22,642 nucleotides of DNA, taken from NCBI GenBank assembly GCA_934643185.1, contig CAKUBN010000036.1, positions 1-22,642 of the forward strand, given 5' to 3'. This document shows, piece after piece, positions 1-7,559 of this stretch. Each line of letters starts with the position of its first letter. Positions within the stretch are counted from its first letter, which is position 1. The notes under the pieces are model-generated. The model was given only the letters and a program-made list of their open reading frames with translations. It searched no databases and was not told where the DNA came from. This stretch comes from an uncultured Eubacteriales bacterium. Lineage in GTDB: Bacteria > Bacillota > Clostridia > Oscillospirales > Acutalibacteraceae. The position numbers and the translations under genes were made by a program.

Positions 1-185
1 TGATTTTGACGGTGATCGGCGGCATCAACGGGGGGCTTATCGGCATTTTCCAGTTTGACCTCGTCGCGTGGCTTTTCGGCGGACAAGGTGCCGTTTTAAG
101 CCGCATCATCTACACACTCGTCGGCATCGCCGCCGTATGGTGCATTTCCCTCCTGTTCAGGGACAATGACCTCATTGAAAAGTAA
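1..185 (+). CDS. DUF378 family membrane protein (3' part)
   Basis: This is the C-terminal part of a small membrane protein; the start lies before the window and codons begin at base 3. The visible residues begin ILTVIGGINGGLIGIFQFDL and continue through a second hydrophobic segment (SRIIYTLVGIAAVWCISLLF) to a short charged tail ending in EK. The GGIN-GLIG turn followed by FDLVAxLFGGQ and SRIIYxLVG is the signature of the DUF378 (YuzA-like) family, which has two membrane spans and no established function. The usual Trp in GGINWGL is a Gly here. The gene ends directly before a strong terminator and is convergent with the sugar operon, so the two are unlikely to be linked in function. The family call is confident; the role is unknown. 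Confidence 0.85.
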   Translation, partial: ILTVIGGINGGLIGIFQFDLVAWLFGGQGAVLSRIIYTLVGIAAVWCISLLFRDNDLIEK

Positions 186-194
186 ATGCACCGC

Positions 195-234
195 AAAAAG
201 CCGAGACGCTTCGTTTTGAAGCGCCTCGGCTTTT
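195..234. terminator. Bidirectional intrinsic terminator
   Basis: Arms GCCGAGACGCTTC (200-212) and GAAGCGCCTCGGC (218-230) pair with one A-C mismatch around a GTTTT loop. An A-run (195-199) precedes the stem and a T-run (231-234) follows it, so it can end transcripts from both sides. It separates the DUF378 gene from the convergent ROK kinase gene, which ends at 252. Confidence 0.85.
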
Positions 235-251
235 GTTGTTATATACGTCGG

Positions 252-1181
252 TTAAAAGTTCTGTCTGAAATATGCACATGCGCCGAGCAGGCCGGCGTTA
301 TTGCCGAGTGCGGCGGCCTCCACCTCAAGGTCTTTTGCGAACTGCTCCATCGCGCCGTTCAAGATCTTCTCGCGAAGCGGGCGGATAAAATGTTCGTCTT
401 CTCTTGAAATACCGCCGCCGATGAGCACCATTTCCGGGTTGAAAATGTGCACAAGGCCGATGATTCCAAATGCGATGCTGTCAATCCAGCTGTTCACCGT
501 CGCACTGACGTCTGCGTCATCGAGGTGATCAAAAATCACTTTGCCGTTGACGTCTTCTGCCGGTACGCCCAGCTTTTCGAGCAATGCAACATTCTCCGTA
601 AAATGGCGCACAAGCGCGCCCGTAGAACCGTAGCGCTCAAAGCAGCCGCGGTTGCCGCACGGGCACTCCACACCGTCAAAATTGATGATATAATGCCCGA
701 TTTCGCCACCGATGCCGCGTCTGCCCTGAATGAGGCGACCGTTTTCGATGATGCCGCCGCCAATGCCGGTGCCGACCGTAACGACAAGCACGTTCTCCTT
801 GCCCTTTGCGCGACCAAACGTCTGCTCGCCGAGCGCCGCTGCGTTCGCGTCGTTGATGACGGTTACAGGCAGATGAAACCGGTCTTCCAGAATTTTCTTC
901 ACCGGGCTGCCGAGCCAGTCGCCGAGCTGTGCACCCACGCCAATAACCGTGCCGGAGTTCACATCAATCTGCCCCGTTGCCGAAACGCCGATGCCCTCGA
1001 TTTTCACGGGGCTCTTTTCGAGAACTTCTCCCGCAAGGTTCGCAACCGTCGTCATAATCGACGTTTTGTAGCCGTCAAAGCTGACGCTGCGCGTTTCGGA
1101 AAGCAGAACTTTGCCGTTTTCGTCCACAACGCCGATCTTCACAGCCGTGCCGCCGATATCAATGCCTAAAAGCGTACTCAT
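252..1181 (-). CDS. nanK: ROK family sugar kinase, probable N-acetylmannosamine kinase
   Basis: This 309-residue cytoplasmic kinase has the ROK layout. The N-terminal phosphate loop is GIDIGGTAVKIG (6-17). The putative catalytic base is D111 in the VINDANAAALGE segment. GTGIGGGI (137-144) forms the second phosphate motif. The zinc site is complete, with H163 in GGEIGH and Cys173, Cys175 and Cys180 in the CPCGNRGCFE stretch. ROK members phosphorylate glucose, GlcNAc, ManNAc, fructose or allose, and sequence alone does not separate these. Its start codon overlaps the NanE stop by four bases (ATGA), and that coupling to a ManNAc-6-phosphate epimerase argues for ManNAc kinase (ManNAc + ATP to ManNAc-6-P). 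It is the last gene of the operon. Glucokinase or GlcNAc kinase activity remains possible. Confidence 0.8.
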   Translation of the reverse strand: MSTLLGIDIGGTAVKIGVVDENGKVLLSETRSVSFDGYKTSIMTTVANLAGEVLEKSPVKIEGIGVSATGQIDVNSGTVIGVGAQLGDWLGSPVKKILEDRFHLPVTVINDANAAALGEQTFGRAKGKENVLVVTVGTGIGGGIIENGRLIQGRRGIGGEIGHYIINFDGVECPCGNRGCFERYGSTGALVRHFTENVALLEKLGVPAEDVNGKVIFDHLDDADVSATVNSWIDSIAFGIIGLVHIFNPEMVLIGGGISREDEHFIRPLREKILNGAMEQFAKDLEVEAAALGNNAGLLGACAYFRQNF

Positions 1182-1864
1182 GAAATGGCCTCAACAAATC
1201 TGCGGGTGATGTCACGCGGGCGTGTGATGGCCGTGCCGATAACCGCTGCGTGCACCGGGTAAGAGAATACCTTCTGCAGCTGGCCGCGCTCCCAAACACC
1301 GCCCTCCGCGATGACCGGCACGTTCAGCTCCGTCGTGATGCGGGAAAGCAAATCGTAGTTCGGGATAGCCGTGCCCTTCGTCTTTGCCGTGTATCCGCAC
1401 AGCGTTGTGCCGACAAGGTCAAAGCCGATCTCCGCCGCGTGCTTGCAGTCTTCATAGCAAGAGCAGTCTGCCATAAAGAGCTGATTCGGGTACTTTGCGC
1501 GCGCTTCCTTGAACAGCGTATCAAGATCAAGGCCGTTCGGGCGCGGACGGTCTGTTGCGTCCAGCGCGATAATCTCCACGCCGGTCGCCGCCAGTGCATC
1601 GATCTCCTTCATCGTCGGCGTGATATATACATCACTGTCGTCATATACGCTCTTGATGATGCCGATGACCGGCAGGTCAACTTCCTTTTTGATGTCCACA
1701 ATATCCTCGCAGGTATTGGCACGAATACCCACAGCACCGCCCTCTTTTGCGGCAAATGCAAGGTGGCCCATAAAGTGGTAGCCGTAAAGCGGCTCATCCG
1801 GCAGCGCCTGGCAAGAGACAATTACGCCGCGGTGAATCTGGTTTAAAATTTCCTGATTTGTCAT
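1178..1864 (-). CDS. nanE: N-acetylmannosamine-6-phosphate 2-epimerase
   Basis: NanE converts ManNAc-6-phosphate to GlcNAc-6-phosphate, which then feeds the NagA/NagB route. The 228-residue protein is a full-length TIM barrel of this family. Visible landmarks are GVIVSCQA near the N-terminus, GIIKSVY with the likely catalytic Lys71, DATDRPRP (102-109), ADCSCYEDC (132-140), the GTTLCGYT segment, and VIAEGGVW with the likely catalytic Glu187. A longer reading to 1894 exists, but the ATG at 1864 has an AAAGGA site nine bases upstream and matches the usual family N-terminus (MTNQEILNQI). It lies 44 bases after the DUF4127 gene and is coupled to the ROK kinase. No neuraminate lyase gene is present in the window, so the source of its substrate is not sialic acid by any local evidence. 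Confidence 0.95.
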   Translation of the reverse strand: MTNQEILNQIHRGVIVSCQALPDEPLYGYHFMGHLAFAAKEGGAVGIRANTCEDIVDIKKEVDLPVIGIIKSVYDDSDVYITPTMKEIDALAATGVEIIALDATDRPRPNGLDLDTLFKEARAKYPNQLFMADCSCYEDCKHAAEIGFDLVGTTLCGYTAKTKGTAIPNYDLLSRITTELNVPVIAEGGVWERGQLQKVFSYPVHAAVIGTAITRPRDITRRFVEAIS

Positions 1865-1908
1865 AAAAACGCGTCCTTTCGTTTTTGAAAACATCCTGTA
1901 TCTCTATC

Positions 1909-3411
1909 TTAGTCCGCTTTGTACGTTGCCTTGAGCCCAATTTCAAACATACGGCTCCACGGCAGGAAAATATCTTCCACGGTTACTTTGTCCGCAACGG
2001 ACGTCATTTCCGTCTTTACAAACTTGCGCAGCTCCTCCAAAACGGCGTTGGCCGCCTTGCCGCGCTGCTCTTCGCACCAAAAGTACGTCATGCCCCACTG
2101 CGGCAGAATGTGCTCCGTCACGTAGCTGCGCACGACCGCACCGTAGCCGAAGTCCTCAATAAAGCGCTCCACAAGGAAGTTCTGCTTCGCTTCGGTATTA
2201 TTCTGGTACATATTGTTCACAATCATCGCGAGCACCGTGCCCATGGAGTTTGCAGAGGTGTTCCAGCCTGCATAACCTGCAAGCTTCATCAAAATGCCCT
2301 GCTTGTTGAGCACGCGCAGAAGCTGCAATTCGCCGCCGTTCGTGTAGGCATTGTCGAGAATCGCCGTCGGAATGCCGCGCTTCAAGCAATCGTTCACAAA
2401 GTACAGAAACTCTGCCATATTGCGTTCCACATCATAGTTGATGTTGTTCGCCGGCTGATTTGCGGCTTCTTCCATCTCGTTTGCCGGAGCGGTGATGCCC
2501 ATCACAACGTCGGCGTCGGCGAGCGACGGCACAGCGATGCAGCCCGCCGCCATGACGTGGTACTTTACGGTCTCATTGAGACTTCTGTCCTCGTAGTTCG
2601 GAATCAGCTGCGGCGCCAGCGTGGACGCATACTTGAGGTATACGCGTGGGGTGTTATTCTCGAGCGCGTTGATGGCGCGGGAGACAAGCACCATGCCGAG
2701 CTCATCGGCGCCCGGGTACAAGATCACACGGTCATTGAGCACCTTCTCGTCGATCTTCGCGCGCACGGTCTTCTGGTCCATTGCGGTGTAGCCGTACTTT
2801 GCGGAATCGTCCTGCGGGATGATGAGAAAATCAATCGTGCCGTCCTCCACGAGGTCGAGCGTGCGGATATTGAAGCTGCCGTTAAACGCGCGGCGGTCAA
2901 GATAGTCTTTAAGCGCCGCGGGGTCTACCTTGGCTTTCAACTCAGAAAGCTCGTCCGCGTCACCCATGCCGAGCTTTTCAAGGTGCGTCAGACGGCCGAT
3001 ATGGTGAATCTCTTTGCCGTAAAGCTCATAGTAATCCGGCTCCTCATCGTCGGAGGAATATTTCGGGCAGCGCATGATGCACTGAAACGCGTACAGCTTT
3101 ACCTGCGGGTTCTTTTCGCGCAGTTCTTTTAAAAGCATCAGACGCTCCAAAACCGTCTCCTCGGAAAGATGGTGCAAGCGCGAGGGAATCAGGCCGCCGT
3201 ACAGCAGCGTATCGATGGAAATGACCGCCGCGTCTGCCTTTTCGATATTCGCGAGCAGGAAATCGCGGATGAATTCATAAGACGCCGGGGTCTTCTTCTG
3301 GCCGAGATGCTCCGGGCGAATAATCGTATACTTTTCGCCGTTGAAAATTTTGGACGGGAAATCAAAGTTGCAGGGGCGCTCGTCGAGCGGCAGCAAAATA
3401 ATATTTTTCAT
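1909..3411 (-). CDS. DUF4127 family protein, function unknown
   Basis: A 500-residue protein that matches the DUF4127 family across its whole length. The family signature LPLDERPCNFDFP sits at residues 7-19. Further typical blocks are SIDTLLYGGLIPSR (about 65-80), FLIIPQDDSAKYGY (about 190-205), YPGADELG (about 228-236) and FLPWSRMFEIGLKA near the C-terminus. No signal peptide or membrane segment is visible, so it is cytoplasmic. Conserved acidic clusters (DER, DD, DE) could form an active site or metal site, but no reaction is established for the family as far as I know. The start has an AAAGGAG site six bases upstream. It follows the GH28 gene by 12 bases and precedes nanE, so I infer a role in processing the imported glycan or a product of it. 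Confidence 0.85.
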   Translation of the reverse strand: MKNIILLPLDERPCNFDFPSKIFNGEKYTIIRPEHLGQKKTPASYEFIRDFLLANIEKADAAVISIDTLLYGGLIPSRLHHLSEETVLERLMLLKELREKNPQVKLYAFQCIMRCPKYSSDDEEPDYYELYGKEIHHIGRLTHLEKLGMGDADELSELKAKVDPAALKDYLDRRAFNGSFNIRTLDLVEDGTIDFLIIPQDDSAKYGYTAMDQKTVRAKIDEKVLNDRVILYPGADELGMVLVSRAINALENNTPRVYLKYASTLAPQLIPNYEDRSLNETVKYHVMAAGCIAVPSLADADVVMGITAPANEMEEAANQPANNINYDVERNMAEFLYFVNDCLKRGIPTAILDNAYTNGGELQLLRVLNKQGILMKLAGYAGWNTSANSMGTVLAMIVNNMYQNNTEAKQNFLVERFIEDFGYGAVVRSYVTEHILPQWGMTYFWCEEQRGKAANAVLEELRKFVKTEMTSVADKVTVEDIFLPWSRMFEIGLKATYKAD

Positions 3412-3423
3412 GGTAGTCTCCTT

Positions 3424-4701
3424 TTATGCGTGGATGATCTTCCACGCACGTGTGTTGATGTTCTCCAGCTTCACATCCGCACCGCCGCCGATGTACAGGC
3501 CGCAGTCCTCCGGCACTTCAAAATCGACCCTGCCGGGTGCGAAGTCAAACACATTGCCCTTGAGCGGCAGGTTCTTAGACGGCTTACGGGTGAAGTCAAT
3601 GTTTCTGAGCTCCACTTCGCGGATGTTGCCGTCCACGCCGTAAATGCCCATGGCGTTCTCGCCCATGCAGGTCACGCCGTCAATGTGCACGTTGCGGATG
3701 GCGCAGTCGGTCTCGCGGTGTGGGTCCTGCTCTGCCGGGATATGGTAATCGTGCTTTACAGCCATCATGAAGATCGGCTCGCCGTTGCCCCACCAGTTGC
3801 CAGCGCGTACACGCGTGTCAACAATCATGTTGCTGATGCGCACATTCTCCACAAGTGCGGACGTATCGTTGCACATGAAGCAGATGCCGCGGTTGCTCTC
3901 CTTGATGATACAGTTCGTGATGGTCACGTTGCGGATATGGCTGTAACTGTAGCCGATGACAATTGCCTTCGAGCAGGAACGCAGCACGCAGTTCGTGATG
4001 ACGATGTCCTCGCACGGTTTTGCCCAATCCGTAATGCCGGAAAGCGCAATGCAGTCGTCGCCGCTCGAGATATTGCAGTTTGCAATGATAACACCTTTAC
4101 AGCTTGCAATGTGGATGCCGTCGTCGTTCGGCACGTTGAGGCTGGTGTCGATCGTAAGGCCGAGCAGCTTTACATTCTCGCACTCGTTGAAGCTGAACGT
4201 CCAGCACGGCGCGTCGATGACGTTGATGCCGCGCACGCTGACGTTTTTGGAATTGTGGAAGAAGATGCACTGGTTCGGGCGCGTGCCGATGGGGTATGTG
4301 CATTCGGCTTCCTGCTCCTTTGTGAACGGAACACGGCTGCTCGGTACGTTCATCACGCTTGTATCATAAAACGATGTGCCGGAAAGGTCAATGGTGCCGC
4401 TGCCGTCGATAGTCACATTGTCGTGGTCACGGTTGATAAGCAGGGCACGCAACACCCCCATTTCATTGTGGATAAAATCCTGTGCAGGGTAGTCGTCGAT
4501 ATTCGTGGAGCCCTTTAAAACAGCGCCCGGCTCCAAATGCAGCGATGCACCATTCAGATGGATTGTACCGGTAATGAACACGCCGCCGGGAACGAGCACG
4601 GTCTCGCCCGTCTCCCCTGCGCGGTCCACAGCCGCCTGAATGGCTTTTGTGTTGACGGTCTTGCCGTCGGCCACAGCGCCGAAATCTTTAATATTTAACA
4701 C
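3424..4701 (-). CDS. GH28-fold (polygalacturonase-like) protein with altered active site
   Basis: A right-handed beta-helix protein of 425 residues related to glycoside hydrolase family 28. The N-terminus has the family opening (LNIKDFGAVADG, PGGVFITGTIHL, LEPGAVLKGS). Of the classical site, the aspartates remain: NDDGIH (D194) and SGDDC (D215, D216), with the 21/22-residue spacing of polygalacturonase II. The GHG histidine position reads CSKA (Ser244 where His is expected) and the RIK motif reads CFM (residues 274-276). The Arg and Lys of that motif contact the substrate carboxylate in polygalacturonases, so a neutral or amino-sugar substrate is more likely. No signal peptide is visible, so it acts on imported oligosaccharides. 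The GTG at 4701 has GGGG nine bases upstream; a TTG at 4716 would add five residues with a poorer site. Confidence 0.85.
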   Translation of the reverse strand: MLNIKDFGAVADGKTVNTKAIQAAVDRAGETGETVLVPGGVFITGTIHLNGASLHLEPGAVLKGSTNIDDYPAQDFIHNEMGVLRALLINRDHDNVTIDGSGTIDLSGTSFYDTSVMNVPSSRVPFTKEQEAECTYPIGTRPNQCIFFHNSKNVSVRGINVIDAPCWTFSFNECENVKLLGLTIDTSLNVPNDDGIHIASCKGVIIANCNISSGDDCIALSGITDWAKPCEDIVITNCVLRSCSKAIVIGYSYSHIRNVTITNCIIKESNRGICFMCNDTSALVENVRISNMIVDTRVRAGNWWGNGEPIFMMAVKHDYHIPAEQDPHRETDCAIRNVHIDGVTCMGENAMGIYGVDGNIREVELRNIDFTRKPSKNLPLKGNVFDFAPGRVDFEVPEDCGLYIGGGADVKLENINTRAWKIIHA

Positions 4702-4742
4702 TTTCTCTTTCCCCAATCTTTTTAGAGTTTTCTATATTTCTG

Positions 4743-4759
4743 CACCGGTACATCCGGTG
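4743..4759. promoter_or_regulatory. Perfect palindrome, candidate operator before the GH28 gene
   Basis: CACCGG (4743-4748) and CCGGTG (4754-4759) are perfect inverted repeats around TACAT. The dyad overlaps the proposed -10 of an internal minus-strand promoter and lies about 40 bases before the GH28 start, a usual operator position. It is G+C-rich in an A+T-rich spacer. It could instead act as a small RNA hairpin. The binding protein is unknown. Confidence 0.4.
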
Positions 4760-4785
4760 TAACAGACAAAGTAAATCAATTTCAA
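4757..4785 (-). promoter_or_regulatory. Candidate internal promoter for GH28-DUF4127-nanE-nanK
   Basis: On the minus strand TTGAAA (4785-4780) is followed after 17 bases by TTACAC (4762-4757). The -35 is good and the -10 is weak. Together with the upstream hairpin and the palindrome on the -10, it suggests the catabolic genes can be started separately from the transporter genes. Confidence 0.35.
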
Positions 4786-4821
4786 GTGAAGTTCGTAAGC
4801 TTTAAGATAATAATGAAGCAA

Positions 4822-4850
4822 GGGCGCAGGACCTTTTGCGTCCTGCGCCC
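4822..4850 (-). terminator. Strong hairpin after the binding-protein gene
   Basis: Ten-base perfect arms GGGCGCAGGA (4822-4831) and TCCTGCGCCC (4841-4850) enclose a nine-base loop, 33 bases after the stop of the binding-protein gene. The T-tract on the minus strand is poor, so read-through is likely. Such hairpins often act as leaky terminators or 3' stabilisers that raise binding-protein mRNA above downstream genes. Confidence 0.6.
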
Positions 4851-4882
4851 TGCATTCAGATCATTATTGAGTTTAGAAGGAA

Positions 4883-6517
4883 TTAGCCTTCCGTGGTGCC
4901 CTTAGCGATCTCGAGTACGTCCGGGTTAGCATCCAGATAAGCCTGGAACTGCGTTCTGTACTCTTCCATGTACTTATCGAGGCCAGCAGCCTTCAGCTTC
5001 TCGATAGCAGCGTCGATGTTGTCCTCATAGGAAACCATACCGACCTTGATCGGGTAGATGGAGGAGATGATCTCGGTCTGGAGGTTCGTCAGCTCGCTCT
5101 GAACGTTGGAAGCATCAAAGATGAAGCCAGCAGCCGGGGAGATGACATAGTTCTCAGACTTGTAGGTCATGTAATCGATGTGGTCGTCCGGAGCGTCGGA
5201 AGCATAAGCCATGTACGGGAGGTAACCGGTCATCCAGGTATCCATGTTGTACAGAACGTTGCCGTCGTCACCCTTGACCTGCTCGATTCTGTGGTCGCCA
5301 GTCTTGGTGTAGTGCGTACCCTCAATGCCATAGTGGAAGAGGTCATGGTTCTCTTCGGAAGCATACAGCCAGTTGAGGAACTTGAGGCCGGATTCCGGAT
5401 CCTCAGAAGTAGCGGAGATAGCGTTCAGGTTCTGCACATAGGTGTAGATCATGTCCGGAACATCTTCGCCGTAAACTTCAACCCACTTAACTTCTGCGCC
5501 TTCAACACCGTTCTGCTGCATCGTAACACCAGTTGCCGGGTCGAACGTCTGAGACGGGAGCATTGCGCCGAACTTAGCGTCGTCGTACTTCTTCTGGGAG
5601 TCACGGTTCAGGATATCCGGGTCGATGAGGCCAGCCTGATACATCTCATAGTAGGTGTTCGCGTCCTTCTTGAATTCTTCGGACTCATAGAAGGAATCAA
5701 CAGTGCCGTCCTGACGGATGAGGCAGATGCCGAGGGAGTTCTCAACATAGAACGGATAGGTGTCATAGCTTCTGTGGAGCCAGTGAGCCGTATCCTGGTT
5801 CTGGTGGAACCAAGTGTAAGCCTTCGTACCGGTCTCATTGAGGATCTCTTCCTGAGACTTCTTCATGAGGTCGATGATGCCCTCGGTCGTGTCCGGGAAC
5901 TCGTCGTAGCCGACCTTCTCAGCGATGTCGGAACGGTAGTTCATGTAGGACATAACGTTGTCGAAGGATCTCCAGTAGCACGGTACTGCGTACTCTTCGC
6001 CGTTGTAAAAGGTGCCCAGCCAGTCGGTCTCGGAGAACTTGTTGTAGAGGTCCGGGTAGTTCTGGATGGAATCGTGGATGGAGGAAATAGCGCCCATGCC
6101 TGCGATAGCGGAAAGATTCTTAACGTCCTGCATAACATGCAGCAGCTCGAACTCTTCGCCGGTCGTCAGCATCAGGTTCAGCTTCTCAGCATAAGCATCC
6201 CACGGGATTCTTGTGACGGAAACTTCAATGTTTACGCCGTCTTCCTTCAGCTTCTCGTTAACAGCTGCCATACCTGTCTCATAGTCAGCGCAAAGTGTGC
6301 CCGGCTGTACAATACGCATCGGGTGAATGGTGCCGTCATCCTCTGTTGCCGAAGACTCGTCAGATGTGGAAGCATCGGACGTAGCAGAAGCCTCAGAGGA
6401 AGCAGAAGAGGTGCTGTCAGCAGCACTGGAAGCGTTGTTGCCGGAGCAACCTGCAAAAGCCGTAACGACCATTGCAGCTGCCAGAGCCATAGCCAGCAGT
6501 TTCTTCGTTGTCTTCAT
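4883..6517 (-). CDS. Lpl-type sugar ABC transporter, substrate-binding lipoprotein (DUF3502-like C-terminus)
   Basis: A 544-residue extracellular solute-binding protein. The first 24 residues form a lipoprotein signal: KK, a hydrophobic run, and the lipobox AFAGC with Cys24 as lipidation site. A Ser/Ala/Thr/Asp/Glu-rich tether of about 40 residues follows. The body is that of large oligosaccharide-binding proteins that pair with LplB/LplC permeases, and the last 90 residues (IYPIKVGMVSYEDNIDAAIEKLKAAGLDKY region) resemble DUF3502. Many Trp and Tyr residues fit sugar stacking. An AAGGAG site lies 12 bases before the ATG. The gene follows the second permease by 90 bases and ends before a strong hairpin. 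The sugar it binds cannot be read from sequence; context suggests a HexNAc-containing or otherwise unusual oligosaccharide. Confidence 0.9.
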   Translation of the reverse strand: MKTTKKLLAMALAAAMVVTAFAGCSGNNASSAADSTSSASSEASATSDASTSDESSATEDDGTIHPMRIVQPGTLCADYETGMAAVNEKLKEDGVNIEVSVTRIPWDAYAEKLNLMLTTGEEFELLHVMQDVKNLSAIAGMGAISSIHDSIQNYPDLYNKFSETDWLGTFYNGEEYAVPCYWRSFDNVMSYMNYRSDIAEKVGYDEFPDTTEGIIDLMKKSQEEILNETGTKAYTWFHQNQDTAHWLHRSYDTYPFYVENSLGICLIRQDGTVDSFYESEEFKKDANTYYEMYQAGLIDPDILNRDSQKKYDDAKFGAMLPSQTFDPATGVTMQQNGVEGAEVKWVEVYGEDVPDMIYTYVQNLNAISATSEDPESGLKFLNWLYASEENHDLFHYGIEGTHYTKTGDHRIEQVKGDDGNVLYNMDTWMTGYLPYMAYASDAPDDHIDYMTYKSENYVISPAAGFIFDASNVQSELTNLQTEIISSIYPIKVGMVSYEDNIDAAIEKLKAAGLDKYMEEYRTQFQAYLDANPDVLEIAKGTTEG

Positions 6518-6607
6518 TTCTTACTTCAACTCCTTGAAAAATTGATATATGTGCAACCGCATTCCACGGTAAACACCAAATTAAATGTGTTAAAGCTGTT
6601 TGGGTGA

Positions 6608-7537
6608 TTAGCCCTTAACAGCGCCGACGACCATGCCCTTAACAAAGTACTTCTGCAGGAACGGATACAGAATGATGATTGGGCCCATGGTGATAACGGA
6701 GGTCGCCATTTTGAAGCTTTCCTTCGGCGGGTTTACGTTGACCGTAGCACCGGCAGAGAGCTTGCTCAACGAGGTGATCTCAGACTGGATCTTGAAGAGG
6801 AGCATCTGCAAAGAGTAATACTTCTCATCGTTGACCAGCATAACCGCATTGAAGTAGTTGTTCCAGTAACCGATGGCATAGAACAGAGCGATCGTAGCGA
6901 GAACCGGCATGCAAAGCGGGAAGTAAATACCGAAAGCGATCTTCACTTCGCCTGCACCGTCGATCTTTGCGGATTCGTTCAGCTCGGCCGGAATACCGCG
7001 CACAAAGTTGCGCACGAGGAACATGTTAAAGGGAGAGAACATCAGGGACGGTACGATGAGTGCCCAAATGTTATCGTAGCAGTTCAGCATCTTACACATC
7101 ATGTACCACGGAACAAGGCCCGCAGAGAAAACCATGGTGATGTAGAAGTAAAGGGACAGACCGTCTCTGTAACGGCAGGAGCGGTTTGCAAGGGTGTAGC
7201 CTGCACCGAACGTGATGAACGATGCAACAACTGTACCGAAAACCGTGGAGATCGTCGTTACAAGGTAGGACTGCGGAACGGACGAGGACGGCAGGAAGAG
7301 CATTTTATATGCTGCAACCGACCATTCTGCCGGCCAGAAGGAATAACCGTTAATTGTAATGGACTTCTCACTGCTGAATGAAACAATGATAACCAAAATA
7401 AACGGCAGGACGCACATCAGTGCGAACAGAGCAACGACGAGATAGATCAGGAAAGTACCGATGTTCTCCCCCGTGCTGCGCTTGATCTTGTTGTTGGTGG
7501 TAGACGGCTTTGTAGCCGCCGCAACCGTGCTGTTCAT
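6608..7537 (-). CDS. Sugar ABC transporter permease, LplC/YtcP type
   Basis: A 309-residue membrane subunit of a carbohydrate ABC importer (binding-protein-dependent permease, MalG-like). About six hydrophobic segments are visible, beginning with FLIYLVVALFALMCVLPFIL. The cytoplasmic EAA loop that docks the ATPase reads ELNESAKIDGAGEVKIAF near residues 180-200, followed by the PLCMPVLATIALFYAIGYWNNYF segment. The C-terminus (QKYFVKGMVVGAVKG) is the typical ending of the LplC group. The ATG at 7537 is chosen because AAAGGAG lies eight bases upstream; the open frame extends further but into the preceding gene. It starts 22 bases after the other permease gene, and the two surely form a heterodimer. 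Confidence 0.93.
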   Translation of the reverse strand: MNSTVAAATKPSTTNNKIKRSTGENIGTFLIYLVVALFALMCVLPFILVIIVSFSSEKSITINGYSFWPAEWSVAAYKMLFLPSSSVPQSYLVTTISTVFGTVVASFITFGAGYTLANRSCRYRDGLSLYFYITMVFSAGLVPWYMMCKMLNCYDNIWALIVPSLMFSPFNMFLVRNFVRGIPAELNESAKIDGAGEVKIAFGIYFPLCMPVLATIALFYAIGYWNNYFNAVMLVNDEKYYSLQMLLFKIQSEITSLSKLSAGATVNVNPPKESFKMATSVITMGPIIILYPFLQKYFVKGMVVGAVKG

Positions 7538-7559
7538 GAGCTTGTCTCCTTTCCCTGTA

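Noticed and set aside
1885..3132. Plus-strand open frame of 415 residues opposite the DUF4127 gene
   Set aside because: It is rich in His, Arg and Val with no domain, and lies fully antisense to a well-supported gene.
3169..4518. Plus-strand open frame of 449 residues opposite the GH28 gene
   Set aside because: Same signs of an antisense shadow: odd composition, no motifs, no ribosome site.
5180..6607. Plus-strand open frame of 475 residues opposite the binding-protein gene
   Set aside because: Shadow of the lipoprotein gene; the sense frame has a lipobox and family motifs.
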